Assembly: GCF_030409335.1 (NCBI RefSeq)
Contig: NZ_JAUFPN010000042.1
Location: 1-64,000 of the forward strand
Direction of reading: 5' to 3'
From: Paeniroseomonas aquatica
Lineage (GTDB): Bacteria; Pseudomonadota; Alphaproteobacteria; Acetobacterales; Acetobacteraceae
DNA: 64,000 bases
How positions within the stretch are numbered: position 1 is the first letter of the stretch; each line of letters begins with the position of its first letter. Under the pieces are notes generated by a model. The model searched no databases. It had not been told where the DNA came from and worked only from the letters and a program-made list of their open reading frames with translations. Positions 8,945 through 16,578 of the stretch are shown piece after piece. The position numbers and the translations under genes were made by a program.

Positions 8945-9290
8945 ACCAATCCCCTGCACGCGCCAACCGCGTTCGCGAGGCCGTGAAACCTAAGCGACAC
9001 GGTTTGGTTATCTTGGGGAACTGGAGGGGGCAACCGCTGCCGGTGTAATACCGCGAAATCTGCGGTGATTTTCTTGTTGCCGCGCCCGGTACTCATCTCC
9101 GAAGGGAGAATAGTCCTAGGATGCGTCGCAAAAAAGAAACCAGCCACAGTGTGGTGGCGGAAGTGTCACGGTCATGAAAAAGGGGGCACCCTTGCGGAGG
9201 CCGCCTTTGTCGCATCGATTCCAACCCGTTGATTCCAACCCAAAATTAGCTTGGGTCGGATCAATTCAACCATGGGTCATGAAGGCCACC
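8945..9290. other. Non-coding upstream region of the CHAP gene
   Basis: About 345 bases of lower GC than the neighbours, with no supported gene. It contains an ACCGC/GCGGT hairpin followed by GATTTTCTT at 9050-9074, a quasi-palindrome CCACAGTGTGG at 9144-9154, two copies of GATTCCAACCC 14 bases apart (9217-9227 and 9231-9241) and a 6-base dyad ACCCAA/TTGGGT at 9238-9256. These are plausible control or processing sites for the CHAP gene and the end of the ridA transcript; no function can be assigned. Confidence 0.5.
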
Positions 9291-9641
9291 TCAGCGGCAG
9301 GCATTCACCATGATCTCCACCAGGTGCCGCGGGTCGGCCATGTTGGCCTCGACGCAGGCCCGGGCCGGCCGGCCGGCATCGCCCAGCCACTCGACCCAGA
9401 CCTTGTTCATCGCATCGCGGTCGCGGATGTCCTTCAGCCAGATCTGCGCGTTGAGCAGCCGGGTGTTGTCGGTGCCATTGGCCTCGAGCGCGGCGGTGAT
9501 CTTGGCGACCACCTGCTTGGTCTGGCCGGTGATGTCGAGCGAGAGGTCGTCGGCGGTCATGCCGGCGAGGAAGACGAAGTTGTGGTACTCGACGGCGGAC
9601 GACAGGATGGCATTGCTGCCCTGGCGGGTGATCTTGGACAT
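9291..9641 (-). CDS. RidA family reactive enamine/imine deaminase
   Basis: A 116-residue member of the YjgF/YER057c/UK114 family. RidA proteins hydrolyse reactive 2-aminoacrylate-type enamines and imines to keto acids and ammonia, sparing PLP enzymes. The protein shows the family layout: an N-terminal SKITRQGSNAILSSAVEYHNFVFLAG strand pair, TGQTKQVVAKITAALEANGTDNTRLLNAQIWLKDI, and a C-terminal PARACVEANMADP where the arginine that binds the carboxylate is expected. ATG 9641 follows a GGAGGGG site. Monocistronic by position. The exact subfamily is uncertain because many paralogues exist. Confidence 0.88.
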   Translation of the reverse strand: MSKITRQGSNAILSSAVEYHNFVFLAGMTADDLSLDITGQTKQVVAKITAALEANGTDNTRLLNAQIWLKDIRDRDAMNKVWVEWLGDAGRPARACVEANMADPRHLVEIMVNACR

Positions 9642-9737
9642 GGGCGGGACCCCTCCGTTGCGGATGAGGGGTTCTAGCCCGCCATCGCCCCGGGTGGGAA
9701 CCCGGGGCATGGGCGCGGGCGGCGCCGCCGGCCCGGC

Positions 9738-10712
9738 TCAGGGCACCGAATAGGTGCTGCCGGAGGCGGCGGCGCCGATCATGGTCTCGAAGACCGAGAC
9801 GCCGTGGATCGCCTCGGCCAGTGGCAGCGGATAGGCCGGGCCGCCGGCGACCGCCGCGGCGAAGGCTTCCAGCTCGGCCGCCTCGATGTCGAATTTCGGG
9901 AAGTCGCGGGTCCAGCCCTCGCCCTGCACCGGGGTGAAGACCAGCTGCTGCTGCCCGCGCATCTCGAGCGAGGCCCGGGTGCCGAAGAGCGCGACGCGCC
10001 AGGCCTGGGGCGCCAGCGAGAGGGTGGCGAAGTTGCAGGTCGCGCCCGAGGCGAAGCGGGCCAGCATCGCCGTGGTGTCGTCCACGTGCGGGGAGACGCG
10101 GGGGAAGGACTGCACGGTCACCGAGGCGAAGGGACCCATCAGGTTGATCAGCATGTCGACCATGTGGATGCCCATGCCACCCATGCCGCCGAGCGGGCTC
10201 TCCGCCCGGTCGGCACGCCACATCCCCGCCTTCCACGCCGCCGCGGCCGGGCCGCTGATATGGCCCTCGGCATGCAGCACGGTGCCGAGGGCGTCCTCGG
10301 CCAGCATCTGCTTCATGACGGCCGTCGCCGGCAGGAAGCGGCGGTTGTGGCCGAGCGCGAGGACCACCCCGGCCTTGGCGCAGGCGGCGACCGCCGCCTC
10401 GGCGCTGGCCTTGGACAGGGTGAAGGGCTTCTCGACGAAGACATGCTTGCCGAGGGCGGCGGCGGCGATGACCTGCTCGGCGTGCTGCTGGTGCGGGGTG
10501 GCGAGGGCCACCGCCTGCACCTCGGGGTCCGCCAGCACGGCCTCGTAGTTCGGGTGCAGGCGGATGCCCTGCTGCGCCGCCCAGTCCACCGCCTTGGCCG
10601 GCGTGCCGGTGCTGCCCGCGACGAAGCGAAGGCCGGCATCGTTTCTGCCCTGCACGCTCTCGACCAGCACGCGACCCCAGCGGCCCATGCCCACGACGGC
10701 TGTCTTCAACAT
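9738..10712 (-). CDS. Gfo/Idh/MocA family NAD(P)-dependent oxidoreductase
   Basis: A 324-residue dehydrogenase with an N-terminal Rossmann domain (KTAVVGMGRWGRVL) and the family signature VFVEKPFTL around residue 95, followed by the C-terminal beta-sheet substrate domain beginning near ALGHNRRFLPA. Enzymes of this family oxidise or reduce sugars, inositols and related ring compounds. The conserved GGMGGMGIHMVDML helix with the catalytic-region histidine is present. No linked sugar kinase or transporter is nearby, so the substrate is unknown. An AGGAC site lies upstream of the ATG. Confidence 0.88.
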   Translation of the reverse strand: MLKTAVVGMGRWGRVLVESVQGRNDAGLRFVAGSTGTPAKAVDWAAQQGIRLHPNYEAVLADPEVQAVALATPHQQHAEQVIAAAALGKHVFVEKPFTLSKASAEAAVAACAKAGVVLALGHNRRFLPATAVMKQMLAEDALGTVLHAEGHISGPAAAAWKAGMWRADRAESPLGGMGGMGIHMVDMLINLMGPFASVTVQSFPRVSPHVDDTTAMLARFASGATCNFATLSLAPQAWRVALFGTRASLEMRGQQQLVFTPVQGEGWTRDFPKFDIEAAELEAFAAAVAGGPAYPLPLAEAIHGVSVFETMIGAAASGSTYSVP

Positions 10713-10783
10713 TGCTCGGAGTCCTGAAGGGAGGCCGGGCAGCCTAGCCGCCCGCCCCCGCTTCAGGAAGCCTCAGCCCCGCC

Positions 10784-11677
10784 TCAGAGGACGAAGTCGC
10801 CCGCCTCGAGCGCGGTGACGCCCACCACCATGATCATCAGGTCGACCATGCCGTCGCCATCCGCGTCGCCCTGCATCGCGATGCCGGCCCCGGTCTCGCG
10901 CAGCATGAGCTGCCCGGCCTGGCCGCTGAAGGCGGTGACCAGGCTGAAGGCATCATTGCCGGTGCCGGGGATGGCGTCGATCTGCCGGAGGTCGATCAGG
11001 TCGCCCTCGGCACGGCTGAAGTCGAGGATCCGGTCGACGCCGCCGGCCCGCGAGGAATCGCCGACGGCGTTGTAGACGAAGCGGTCGGCACCGGCGCCGC
11101 CGGTCAGCGCATCCGCGCCGGCGCCGCCGACCAGGGCGTCGTCGCCGCCGTCGCCGAAGAGCCGGTCCTTGCCGAGGCCGCCGCTGAGGTAGTCGTCGTC
11201 CCCGCCGCCGTGCAGCGTGTCCCGGCCGGCCTCGCCGCGCATCGCGTCGCGATAGACCCCGCCGTCGAGACGGTCCGCCTTGGTCGTGCCGACCATGACC
11301 TCCTGCTCGACCGTCGAGGCGCGGGAATAGGGCACGAGGGTATAGGGGTGGACGGTGAGGGTGACGGTGACGTTCTCCACCGCCTCGGCCAGCTGGTAGT
11401 CGATGCCGTAGGGCGTCGGGATCGCCTCGGTCAGCAGGGCGCCGACCAGCTTGCGGTTCAGGATCTCCCAGAAATCCGTCTCGTTGGGGTAGTTGACCAG
11501 GAAGTCGTTCACGAAATTCGCCACCGGGACGAAGTTCGGATACTCGCGCGGATCGCCCAGGCCGATGCCCGGCCGGTAGTCGTAGGAGACATCCAGGTCG
11601 ATGGCACGGATGCCCTGATGCTGGATGACGTAGTCATCGAGCGCAAAGGTCCAGCTTTCGTTCGGAACCGTCGACAT
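10784..11677 (-). CDS. RTX-type calcium-binding protein, probably type I secreted
   Basis: A 297-residue protein in two parts. Residues 1-115 have no recognised motif; the segment YPNETDFWEILNRKL followed by VTVTLTVHP recalls the helix-strand core of tunnelling-fold proteins, which is only a suggestion. Residues about 120-200 hold glycine/aspartate nonapeptide repeats (GEAGRDTLHGGGDDDYLSGG, GKDRLFGDGGDDALVGG, GADALTGGAGADRF) that bind calcium in RTX proteins. The C-terminal 90 residues include a second acidic loop DADGDGMVD and end in a hydrophobic EAGDFVL, as in type I secretion substrates. There is no N-terminal signal. No type I secretion genes are in the window. ATG 11677 follows a GGAG site. 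Confidence 0.8.
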   Translation of the reverse strand: MSTVPNESWTFALDDYVIQHQGIRAIDLDVSYDYRPGIGLGDPREYPNFVPVANFVNDFLVNYPNETDFWEILNRKLVGALLTEAIPTPYGIDYQLAEAVENVTVTLTVHPYTLVPYSRASTVEQEVMVGTTKADRLDGGVYRDAMRGEAGRDTLHGGGDDDYLSGGLGKDRLFGDGGDDALVGGAGADALTGGAGADRFVYNAVGDSSRAGGVDRILDFSRAEGDLIDLRQIDAIPGTGNDAFSLVTAFSGQAGQLMLRETGAGIAMQGDADGDGMVDLMIMVVGVTALEAGDFVL

Positions 11678-11829
11678 GGGGGTCTCCTGCAATCACCACG
11701 GGTGCCTCGTCCGATCGCGGCGCGGCGCGGCGCTGAAACCTGGGCGGGATGATCCTGCCGCATCGCTCCCGTTTCTGTATACGATATGTCGATGACGTTC
11801 CCGAGAGCGAGCGCGGCCGCCGGACCCGG

Positions 11830-12966
11830 TCAGGCGCCCGGCGAGGCCGCCAGGAATTCCAGCAGCCGCCGCGTCACCTCGGCAGGCTGCTCCTGCTGCA
11901 CCCAATGCCCGGCACCCGGGATCAGGTGGCAGCCGAGCATGCGGCTGCAGGCCTCGTCCCGCATCCGCTCCACCGCGCCGGGGGTCTGGTACACCCCCCA
12001 GTCGCTGGCGCCGGAGACGAAGACCGCGGGCACGTCGATGCTGCGGCCGGCGAAGAGCTGGGTCTCCGCCTCGAACAGCCCCGAGGTCCGGCAGCGGTAC
12101 CATTGCAGCCCGCCCTGGAAGCCGGTGCGGGCATACTCGCCGGCATAGACCGCCAGCTCCGCCTCCGGCAGCCAGGCATTGGCGGCGATCGCCGCCGCGT
12201 CCGGCATGTCCGGGGCGACCTGCGCCGCCATGTCGAGCCCGAGGTCCATGATGTAGTAGCCGGGCAGCTCGGCCAGCGCCTCGGCGGTCCAGCCGGGCAG
12301 GCGATGCGGCGCGTTCGGCGCCCAGTCCGCGCTTTTCACGTGGTAGTAGGCGCGGAGGAAGGCGTGCAGCCCCTGCGGGGCCTGCTGCATCTCGGCATTG
12401 GCCGGGCGGGTCGAGTAGTACCACTGGTAGTGCTTGCGCGGCCGCGGCAGCGTCGCCAGCGCGGCATGGATATCGGGCTTCGGCACCGGCTTCTGCGGGC
12501 CCAGCGGCAGCGGCGGCACCCCGGCGAAGGGCGCGCTCATCAGCGCGACGCGGCGGAAGATGTCCGGCCGGACCAGCGCGCACCAGGCGGCGACCGAGGC
12601 GCCGAAGTCGTGCCCCACCACCGCCTCGACCGAGCGCAGCCCGAGCGCCGCCAGCAGCCCGACCGCGTCGCGCGCCAGGTTCAGCATGCGGAAGGGCGCG
12701 AGGTCGCCGTCGTAGTCGGCGCTCCAGCCGGTGGTGCGGCCGTAGCCGCGCTGGTCGGGGGCCACCACGTGGTAGCCGGCCGCGGCCAGCGCCGGCATCA
12801 CCTTGCGCCAGGAATAGGCCAGCTCGGGGAAGCCGTGCAGCAGCAGCAGGCAGGGCCGGCCCGCCGTGCCGGCCTCCAGCACATGCATGCGCAGGCCGTT
12901 GATGTCCTCGACGAAGCGGGACCGGATGCCGGTCACGCCGGTCTCGAGCGGAGGCAGGTCGGACAT
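11830..12966 (-). CDS. Alpha/beta hydrolase, epoxide hydrolase-like
   Basis: A 378-residue alpha/beta-hydrolase. The nucleophile elbow is VGHDFGAS with Asp120 in place of Ser, as in epoxide hydrolases and haloalkane dehalogenases; HGFPE at residues 44-48 is the oxyanion-hole motif of epoxide hydrolases; the catalytic His lies in GAGHWVQQEQP near the C terminus. A long cap domain with tyrosines (HYQWYYSTRP) lies between. No signal peptide. AGGGAGAG site upstream of the ATG. It follows an MFS exporter gene on the same strand by about 23 bases, so the two may be co-transcribed. The natural substrate is unknown. Confidence 0.85.
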   Translation of the reverse strand: MSDLPPLETGVTGIRSRFVEDINGLRMHVLEAGTAGRPCLLLLHGFPELAYSWRKVMPALAAAGYHVVAPDQRGYGRTTGWSADYDGDLAPFRMLNLARDAVGLLAALGLRSVEAVVGHDFGASVAAWCALVRPDIFRRVALMSAPFAGVPPLPLGPQKPVPKPDIHAALATLPRPRKHYQWYYSTRPANAEMQQAPQGLHAFLRAYYHVKSADWAPNAPHRLPGWTAEALAELPGYYIMDLGLDMAAQVAPDMPDAAAIAANAWLPEAELAVYAGEYARTGFQGGLQWYRCRTSGLFEAETQLFAGRSIDVPAVFVSGASDWGVYQTPGAVERMRDEACSRMLGCHLIPGAGHWVQQEQPAEVTRRLLEFLAASPGA

Positions 12967-12989
12967 GGTTCTCTCCCTTGTGGATGGTC

Positions 12990-14252
12990 TCAGCCGGCGG
13001 TCTCGCGCCGCCCTTCCAGCACCGCCACCATCACCGGCAGCCGCTTCAAGCCCCAGGCGACCACCAGCAGCGAGGCCAGCATCGCCAGGATGGTCGGCAG
13101 CCGCAGCCCGAGGAACTCCCCGGCGGTGCCGAGCGCCAGGGCGCCGCTGGCCGGGCAGGCGCGGGTGATCATGCCCCAAAGGCTCAGCACCCGGCCGCGC
13201 ATGGCGGGATCGGCGGCATTCTGCACCAGGGTCTGGGTCGAGATGCCATGCACCGACCCCGCCGCGCCCATCAGCATGGCGCAGGCGAGCGCCAGCGGGA
13301 ACCAGGAGGTGGCGACGAAGCCGATGGTGAAGATCGCCTGGCAGCCCACCGCGCCGACCGCCAGCGCCACCGCCCCGGTCAGCCGGCCGCGGCTGGCGAC
13401 CCAGAGCCCGGAGAAGAGCGCGCCGATGCCGATGCTGGCGGTCAGCAGCGCCAGCCCGTCGGGGCCGCGGGAGAACAGCCGCTCGACGAAGGGCGGCAGG
13501 ATCTCCTGCACCCCGCGCATCAGGATGGAGGCGACGGCGGCGAAGCCGAGCAGCGGACCGATCCCCGGATGGCTCCCGGCGTAGCGGAAGCCGGCCACCG
13601 CATCGGCCCAGATGCTGCGCTCCGGCGCATGGCCGCGCCGCGCCTCGGCCGCCACCCGCAGCATGGGCATGGTGAAGGTGGCGATCAGGTAGGCGGCGCT
13701 GTTGAGGAAGACCGCCGGGGCGACGCCGCCGAAGGCGATCAGCGGGCCGGCGATGGCCGGGCCGATGAAGCGGGCGACGTTGAAGCAGAGCGAATTGCAG
13801 GCGACGGCGGCCGGCAGGTCGGTGCGCGGCACCAGCCCCGGCATGAGGGATTGCCGCGCCGGCTGGGCGAAGGAGGAGGCGATGCCGCTGCACATCTCGA
13901 GCGTCAGCAGCAGGCCGATGGTGAGATTCCCGGTGGCGATCAGCAGGCCGACCGTCGCCGCCTCGGTGGCAATCACCGCCTGCGAGGCCATGGTCAGCTT
14001 GACCCGGTCCATCCGGTCGGCGACGGCGCCGGCGATCGGGCTGAAGATGACCGCGGGGGCGAGGTCGCAGAAGGCGACCATGCCGACCCAGAAGGCGCTT
14101 CTCGTCATTTCCCAGGCCAGCCAGGTCACCGCGATGCGGTGGACCCAGAGCCCGGTCCAGGAGGTGAGGGAAGCGGCGAAGAACAGCCTGGCGTCGCGGT
14201 GCGACAGCGCCCGGCCGAGCGCGCCGAAGGCGGCCAGGCCGCGGAATGCCAC
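12990..14252 (-). CDS. MFS transporter (EntS/DUF894-like exporter)
   Basis: Inner-membrane carrier of 420 residues with about twelve hydrophobic segments. The N terminus RDARLFFAASLTSWTGLWVHRIAVTWLAW and the loop ADRMDRVKLTM with FAQPARQSLMPGLVPRTDLPAAVACNSLCFNVARFIGPAIAG are typical of the MFS_3 group that includes the enterobactin exporter EntS. No siderophore genes are linked, so the exported compound cannot be named. It sits between a lipoprotein gene and an epoxide-hydrolase-like gene on the same strand with short gaps. Confidence 0.87.
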   Translation of the reverse strand: MAFRGLAAFGALGRALSHRDARLFFAASLTSWTGLWVHRIAVTWLAWEMTRSAFWVGMVAFCDLAPAVIFSPIAGAVADRMDRVKLTMASQAVIATEAATVGLLIATGNLTIGLLLTLEMCSGIASSFAQPARQSLMPGLVPRTDLPAAVACNSLCFNVARFIGPAIAGPLIAFGGVAPAVFLNSAAYLIATFTMPMLRVAAEARRGHAPERSIWADAVAGFRYAGSHPGIGPLLGFAAVASILMRGVQEILPPFVERLFSRGPDGLALLTASIGIGALFSGLWVASRGRLTGAVALAVGAVGCQAIFTIGFVATSWFPLALACAMLMGAAGSVHGISTQTLVQNAADPAMRGRVLSLWGMITRACPASGALALGTAGEFLGLRLPTILAMLASLLVVAWGLKRLPVMVAVLEGRRETAG

Positions 14253-14267
14253 GGCCCGGCGACCCGG

Positions 14268-14681
14268 CTAGCGGCGCGGCGGGGTCTGGGTGTTCTGCTG
14301 CACGCAATCCTCGGCAATCCGGTCGCGCTCGTAGATGCGGCCGAGCCGGTCGGTCTCGCCGCGCCGGGCATAGATGCTGGCATCGGTGCCGACCCGGGCG
14401 TCGCGCTCGTCCTCGCGCATCAGCTGGCCGCGGTCGCGGGTGGTGACGATGCGGTCGGCATCGGCGCGGCAGCCGGCGGCGAGCGCCGCCTGGTCGCGCA
14501 CCGCCTGGCTCGGCGCCGGGGCGGTGAAGACCTGGCCGGGGGAGGGCCGGGATGCCGGCATCGCCGCCCGTGGCGACGGCGTCCCGGCGTTGGGCGGCAG
14601 CGGTTCGGGACCGGCGCAGCCGAGGAGGCCGGTTGCCAGCAGGCCCAGGACGACAATGCGGTTCATGCGGGTTCTCGTCAT
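14268..14681 (-). CDS. Small lipoprotein of unknown function
   Basis: A 137-residue predicted lipoprotein: charged start MTRTRMNR, hydrophobic IVVLGLLATGLLG, and a lipobox LLGC with the acylated cysteine at residue 22. After a Pro/Ala-rich linker comes a charged segment with regularly placed Cys, Asp and Arg (AAGCRADADRIVTTRDRGQLMREDERDARVGTD) ending in RIAEDCVQQ. No domain recognised. The ATG at 14681 overlaps the upstream gene's stop (ATGA), which supports that start; ATG 14666 is the alternative and would still give a signal. Probably membrane anchored in the periplasm. Confidence 0.7.
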   Translation of the reverse strand: MTRTRMNRIVVLGLLATGLLGCAGPEPLPPNAGTPSPRAAMPASRPSPGQVFTAPAPSQAVRDQAALAAGCRADADRIVTTRDRGQLMREDERDARVGTDASIYARRGETDRLGRIYERDRIAEDCVQQNTQTPPRR

Positions 14682-15229
14682 GCGGTGCGGCCCAAGGTAC
14701 CGCCCGGGGCATCGCCCAGGCTACGGGAGGAGCCACCCGAGGGCAGCGGCCGCGACAATAGCCTGTGCAATCCGGTTTCGTCGAACCGCGCCGCCGCATC
14801 CAGCGGCATGGCGGCGGCGGCCGAGAGCAGGCTGGGATGCAACTCGATGCCGGCCGGCGTCACGTTGAACAGCGCGGCCAGCCAGCGCGCCCGGCCCAGC
14901 ACCTCGACCAGCGCCAGCAGGCGGAGGCAGAGGCTGAGCCCGGCCAGGGTATCGAGGCCGATAGCGGCATCGATCGCCTCGGCCCAGGCGCCGGCATCGC
15001 GGTCGGCGATGGCGAGCTCGGTCGCGGCACCCTCCGGCCCGCCGGCCGGATGGGGGAACAGCAGCACCCGCCGCGTCCCCCATTCCCGCCGGTCCGCGGC
15101 GTCCCGCGCCAGCTCCCAGGCGGCCAGCAGCTGGCGCGGCAGCACCGCCGGGAGCTGCTCGGGGGGGAGGGGGATGGCGTAGGTCAGGGCGCCGTCGGGC
15201 GCCCGGGCCACGCGGATCGAGTGCGGCAT
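14678..15229 (-). CDS. Hypothetical protein
   Basis: A 183-residue protein that I do not recognise. It is rich in Ala, Leu and Arg, lacks a signal peptide and membrane segment, and contains a well-formed helical stretch LAGLSLCLRLLALVEVLGRARWLAALFNVTPAGIELHPSLL. Coding is supported by the codon bias, by the four-base overlap with the lipoprotein gene downstream and by the lack of a better frame. It is divergent from the amidase gene, whose start lies 62 bases away. Confidence 0.6.
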   Translation of the reverse strand: MPHSIRVARAPDGALTYAIPLPPEQLPAVLPRQLLAAWELARDAADRREWGTRRVLLFPHPAGGPEGAATELAIADRDAGAWAEAIDAAIGLDTLAGLSLCLRLLALVEVLGRARWLAALFNVTPAGIELHPSLLSAAAAMPLDAAARFDETGLHRLLSRPLPSGGSSRSLGDAPGGTLGRTA

Positions 15230-15291
15230 CGGGGCAATGTGGGGCCGGTGCGGGGCTGGCGCCAGCGGGTCGCCGGCGTAAGCTTCCCCGC

Positions 15292-16578
15292 ATGAGCGAT
15301 CCCAGCACCCTGACCGCCACCGAAGCCGCCCGCCGCCTCCGCGCCGGCAGCCTCTCCGCCTCCGCCCTGTGCGAGGCGCTGCTCGCGCGCATCGCCGCCC
15401 GGGAGGGGGTGGTGCGGGCCTTCGTCCACCTCGATCCGGCGCAGGCCATGCGTGCCGCCGCGGCGGCGGATGCCGCCGCCGCCGCCGGCCGGGCCGGGCC
15501 GCTGCAGGGCCTGGCCTTCGGCGTGAAGGACGTGCTGGACACCGCCGACATGCCCTCGCAGTACGGCTCGGCGATCTGGGCCGGGCATCGGCCGCGCTCG
15601 GATGCCGCCTGCGTGGCGCTGGCCCGGCGGGCCGGCGCCGTCATCCTCGGCAAGACCGTCACCACCGAGTTCGCCACCCGGCACCCCGGGCCGACCAGCA
15701 ACCCGCACAACCCCGGGCATACCCCGGGCGGCTCCTCCTCCGGCTCGGCGGCAGGCGCCGCGGCGGGCTTCTTTCACGCCGGCTTCGGCACCCAGACGGC
15801 GGGCAGCATCATCCGCCCCGCCGCCTATTGCGGCGCGGTCGGCTTCAAGCCGAGCTTCGGCACGCTGCACCGGGCCGGGATGAAGGTGATGTCCGAGTCG
15901 CTCGACACCGTCGGGGTCATCACCGGGACCGTCGGCGATGCGGCGCTGGTGATGGCCGGGCTGACCGGCGGCGACTACGGCGACCCGGAGGCCAAACCGG
16001 GCCGGGCGCCGCGGCTCGGCCTCTGCTGGGGCCCGACTGCCGACCAGGCGGCGCCCGAGACGCGGGCGGCGATCGAGCGCGTCGCCGCCGCCGCGGCGCG
16101 GGCGGGGGCCGAGATCGTGCCGCTCGAGATGCCGGCTGCCGTCACCGCCGGGCTGGCGGCGCATGGCGCGGTCATGAACGGCGAATCCTCGGAGGCGCTG
16201 GCCTGGGAGCTGGACCATGCCGCGGCGCTTCTTTCGGCCGGGCTGCGGGAGCGGATGGCATGGGGCCGCGACCTGCCGCGCGCGGCGAAGGAGGCCGGGC
16301 GGCTGGCCTTCGCCGCGGCGCGGGCGGCCTTCGCCGATGTGGTGGCCGGCGTCGATGCGATCCTGACGCCGAGCGCGCCGGGCGAGGCGCCGGAGGGGCT
16401 GGGCGCGACCGGCGACCCCGCCTTCAACTCGCTCTGGACCCTGCTGCACGTGCCCTGCGTGACGGTGCCGGTCGCGACGGGGCCGCTGGGCCTGCCGCTC
16501 GGGGCGCAGATCGTGACCGGCTTCGGCCAGGACAGGGCGGCGCTGGCCTGGGCGGAGTGGGTGCGGGCCGCTACCTGA
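15292..16578 (+). CDS. Amidase signature family protein
   Basis: A 428-residue serine amidase. The Ser-cisSer-Lys triad is visible: Lys79 in FGVKD, cis-Ser148 in PGGSSSGS and nucleophile Ser172 in TAGSIIRPAAYCG. Length and the GFKPSFGT segment fit amidases of the GatA-like superfamily that cleave amides, carbamates or aryl-acylamides. No GatB or GatC neighbour is present, so it is not the tRNA amidotransferase subunit. No signal peptide, so cytosolic. Its last eight bases overlap the end of the convergent moco-transferase gene. Confidence 0.9.
   Translation: MSDPSTLTATEAARRLRAGSLSASALCEALLARIAAREGVVRAFVHLDPAQAMRAAAAADAAAAAGRAGPLQGLAFGVKDVLDTADMPSQYGSAIWAGHRPRSDAACVALARRAGAVILGKTVTTEFATRHPGPTSNPHNPGHTPGGSSSGSAAGAAAGFFHAGFGTQTAGSIIRPAAYCGAVGFKPSFGTLHRAGMKVMSESLDTVGVITGTVGDAALVMAGLTGGDYGDPEAKPGRAPRLGLCWGPTADQAAPETRAAIERVAAAAARAGAEIVPLEMPAAVTAGLAAHGAVMNGESSEALAWELDHAAALLSAGLRERMAWGRDLPRAAKEAGRLAFAAARAAFADVVAGVDAILTPSAPGEAPEGLGATGDPAFNSLWTLLHVPCVTVPVATGPLGLPLGAQIVTGFGQDRAALAWAEWVRAAT

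Noticed and set aside
9174-9677. Plus-strand frame beginning MKKGAP
   Set aside because: Mostly antisense to ridA; the non-overlapping part shows no protein-like pattern.
15292-16578. GatA subunit of the tRNA amidotransferase
   Set aside because: No GatB or GatC beside it, and the length and sequence fit a stand-alone amidase.
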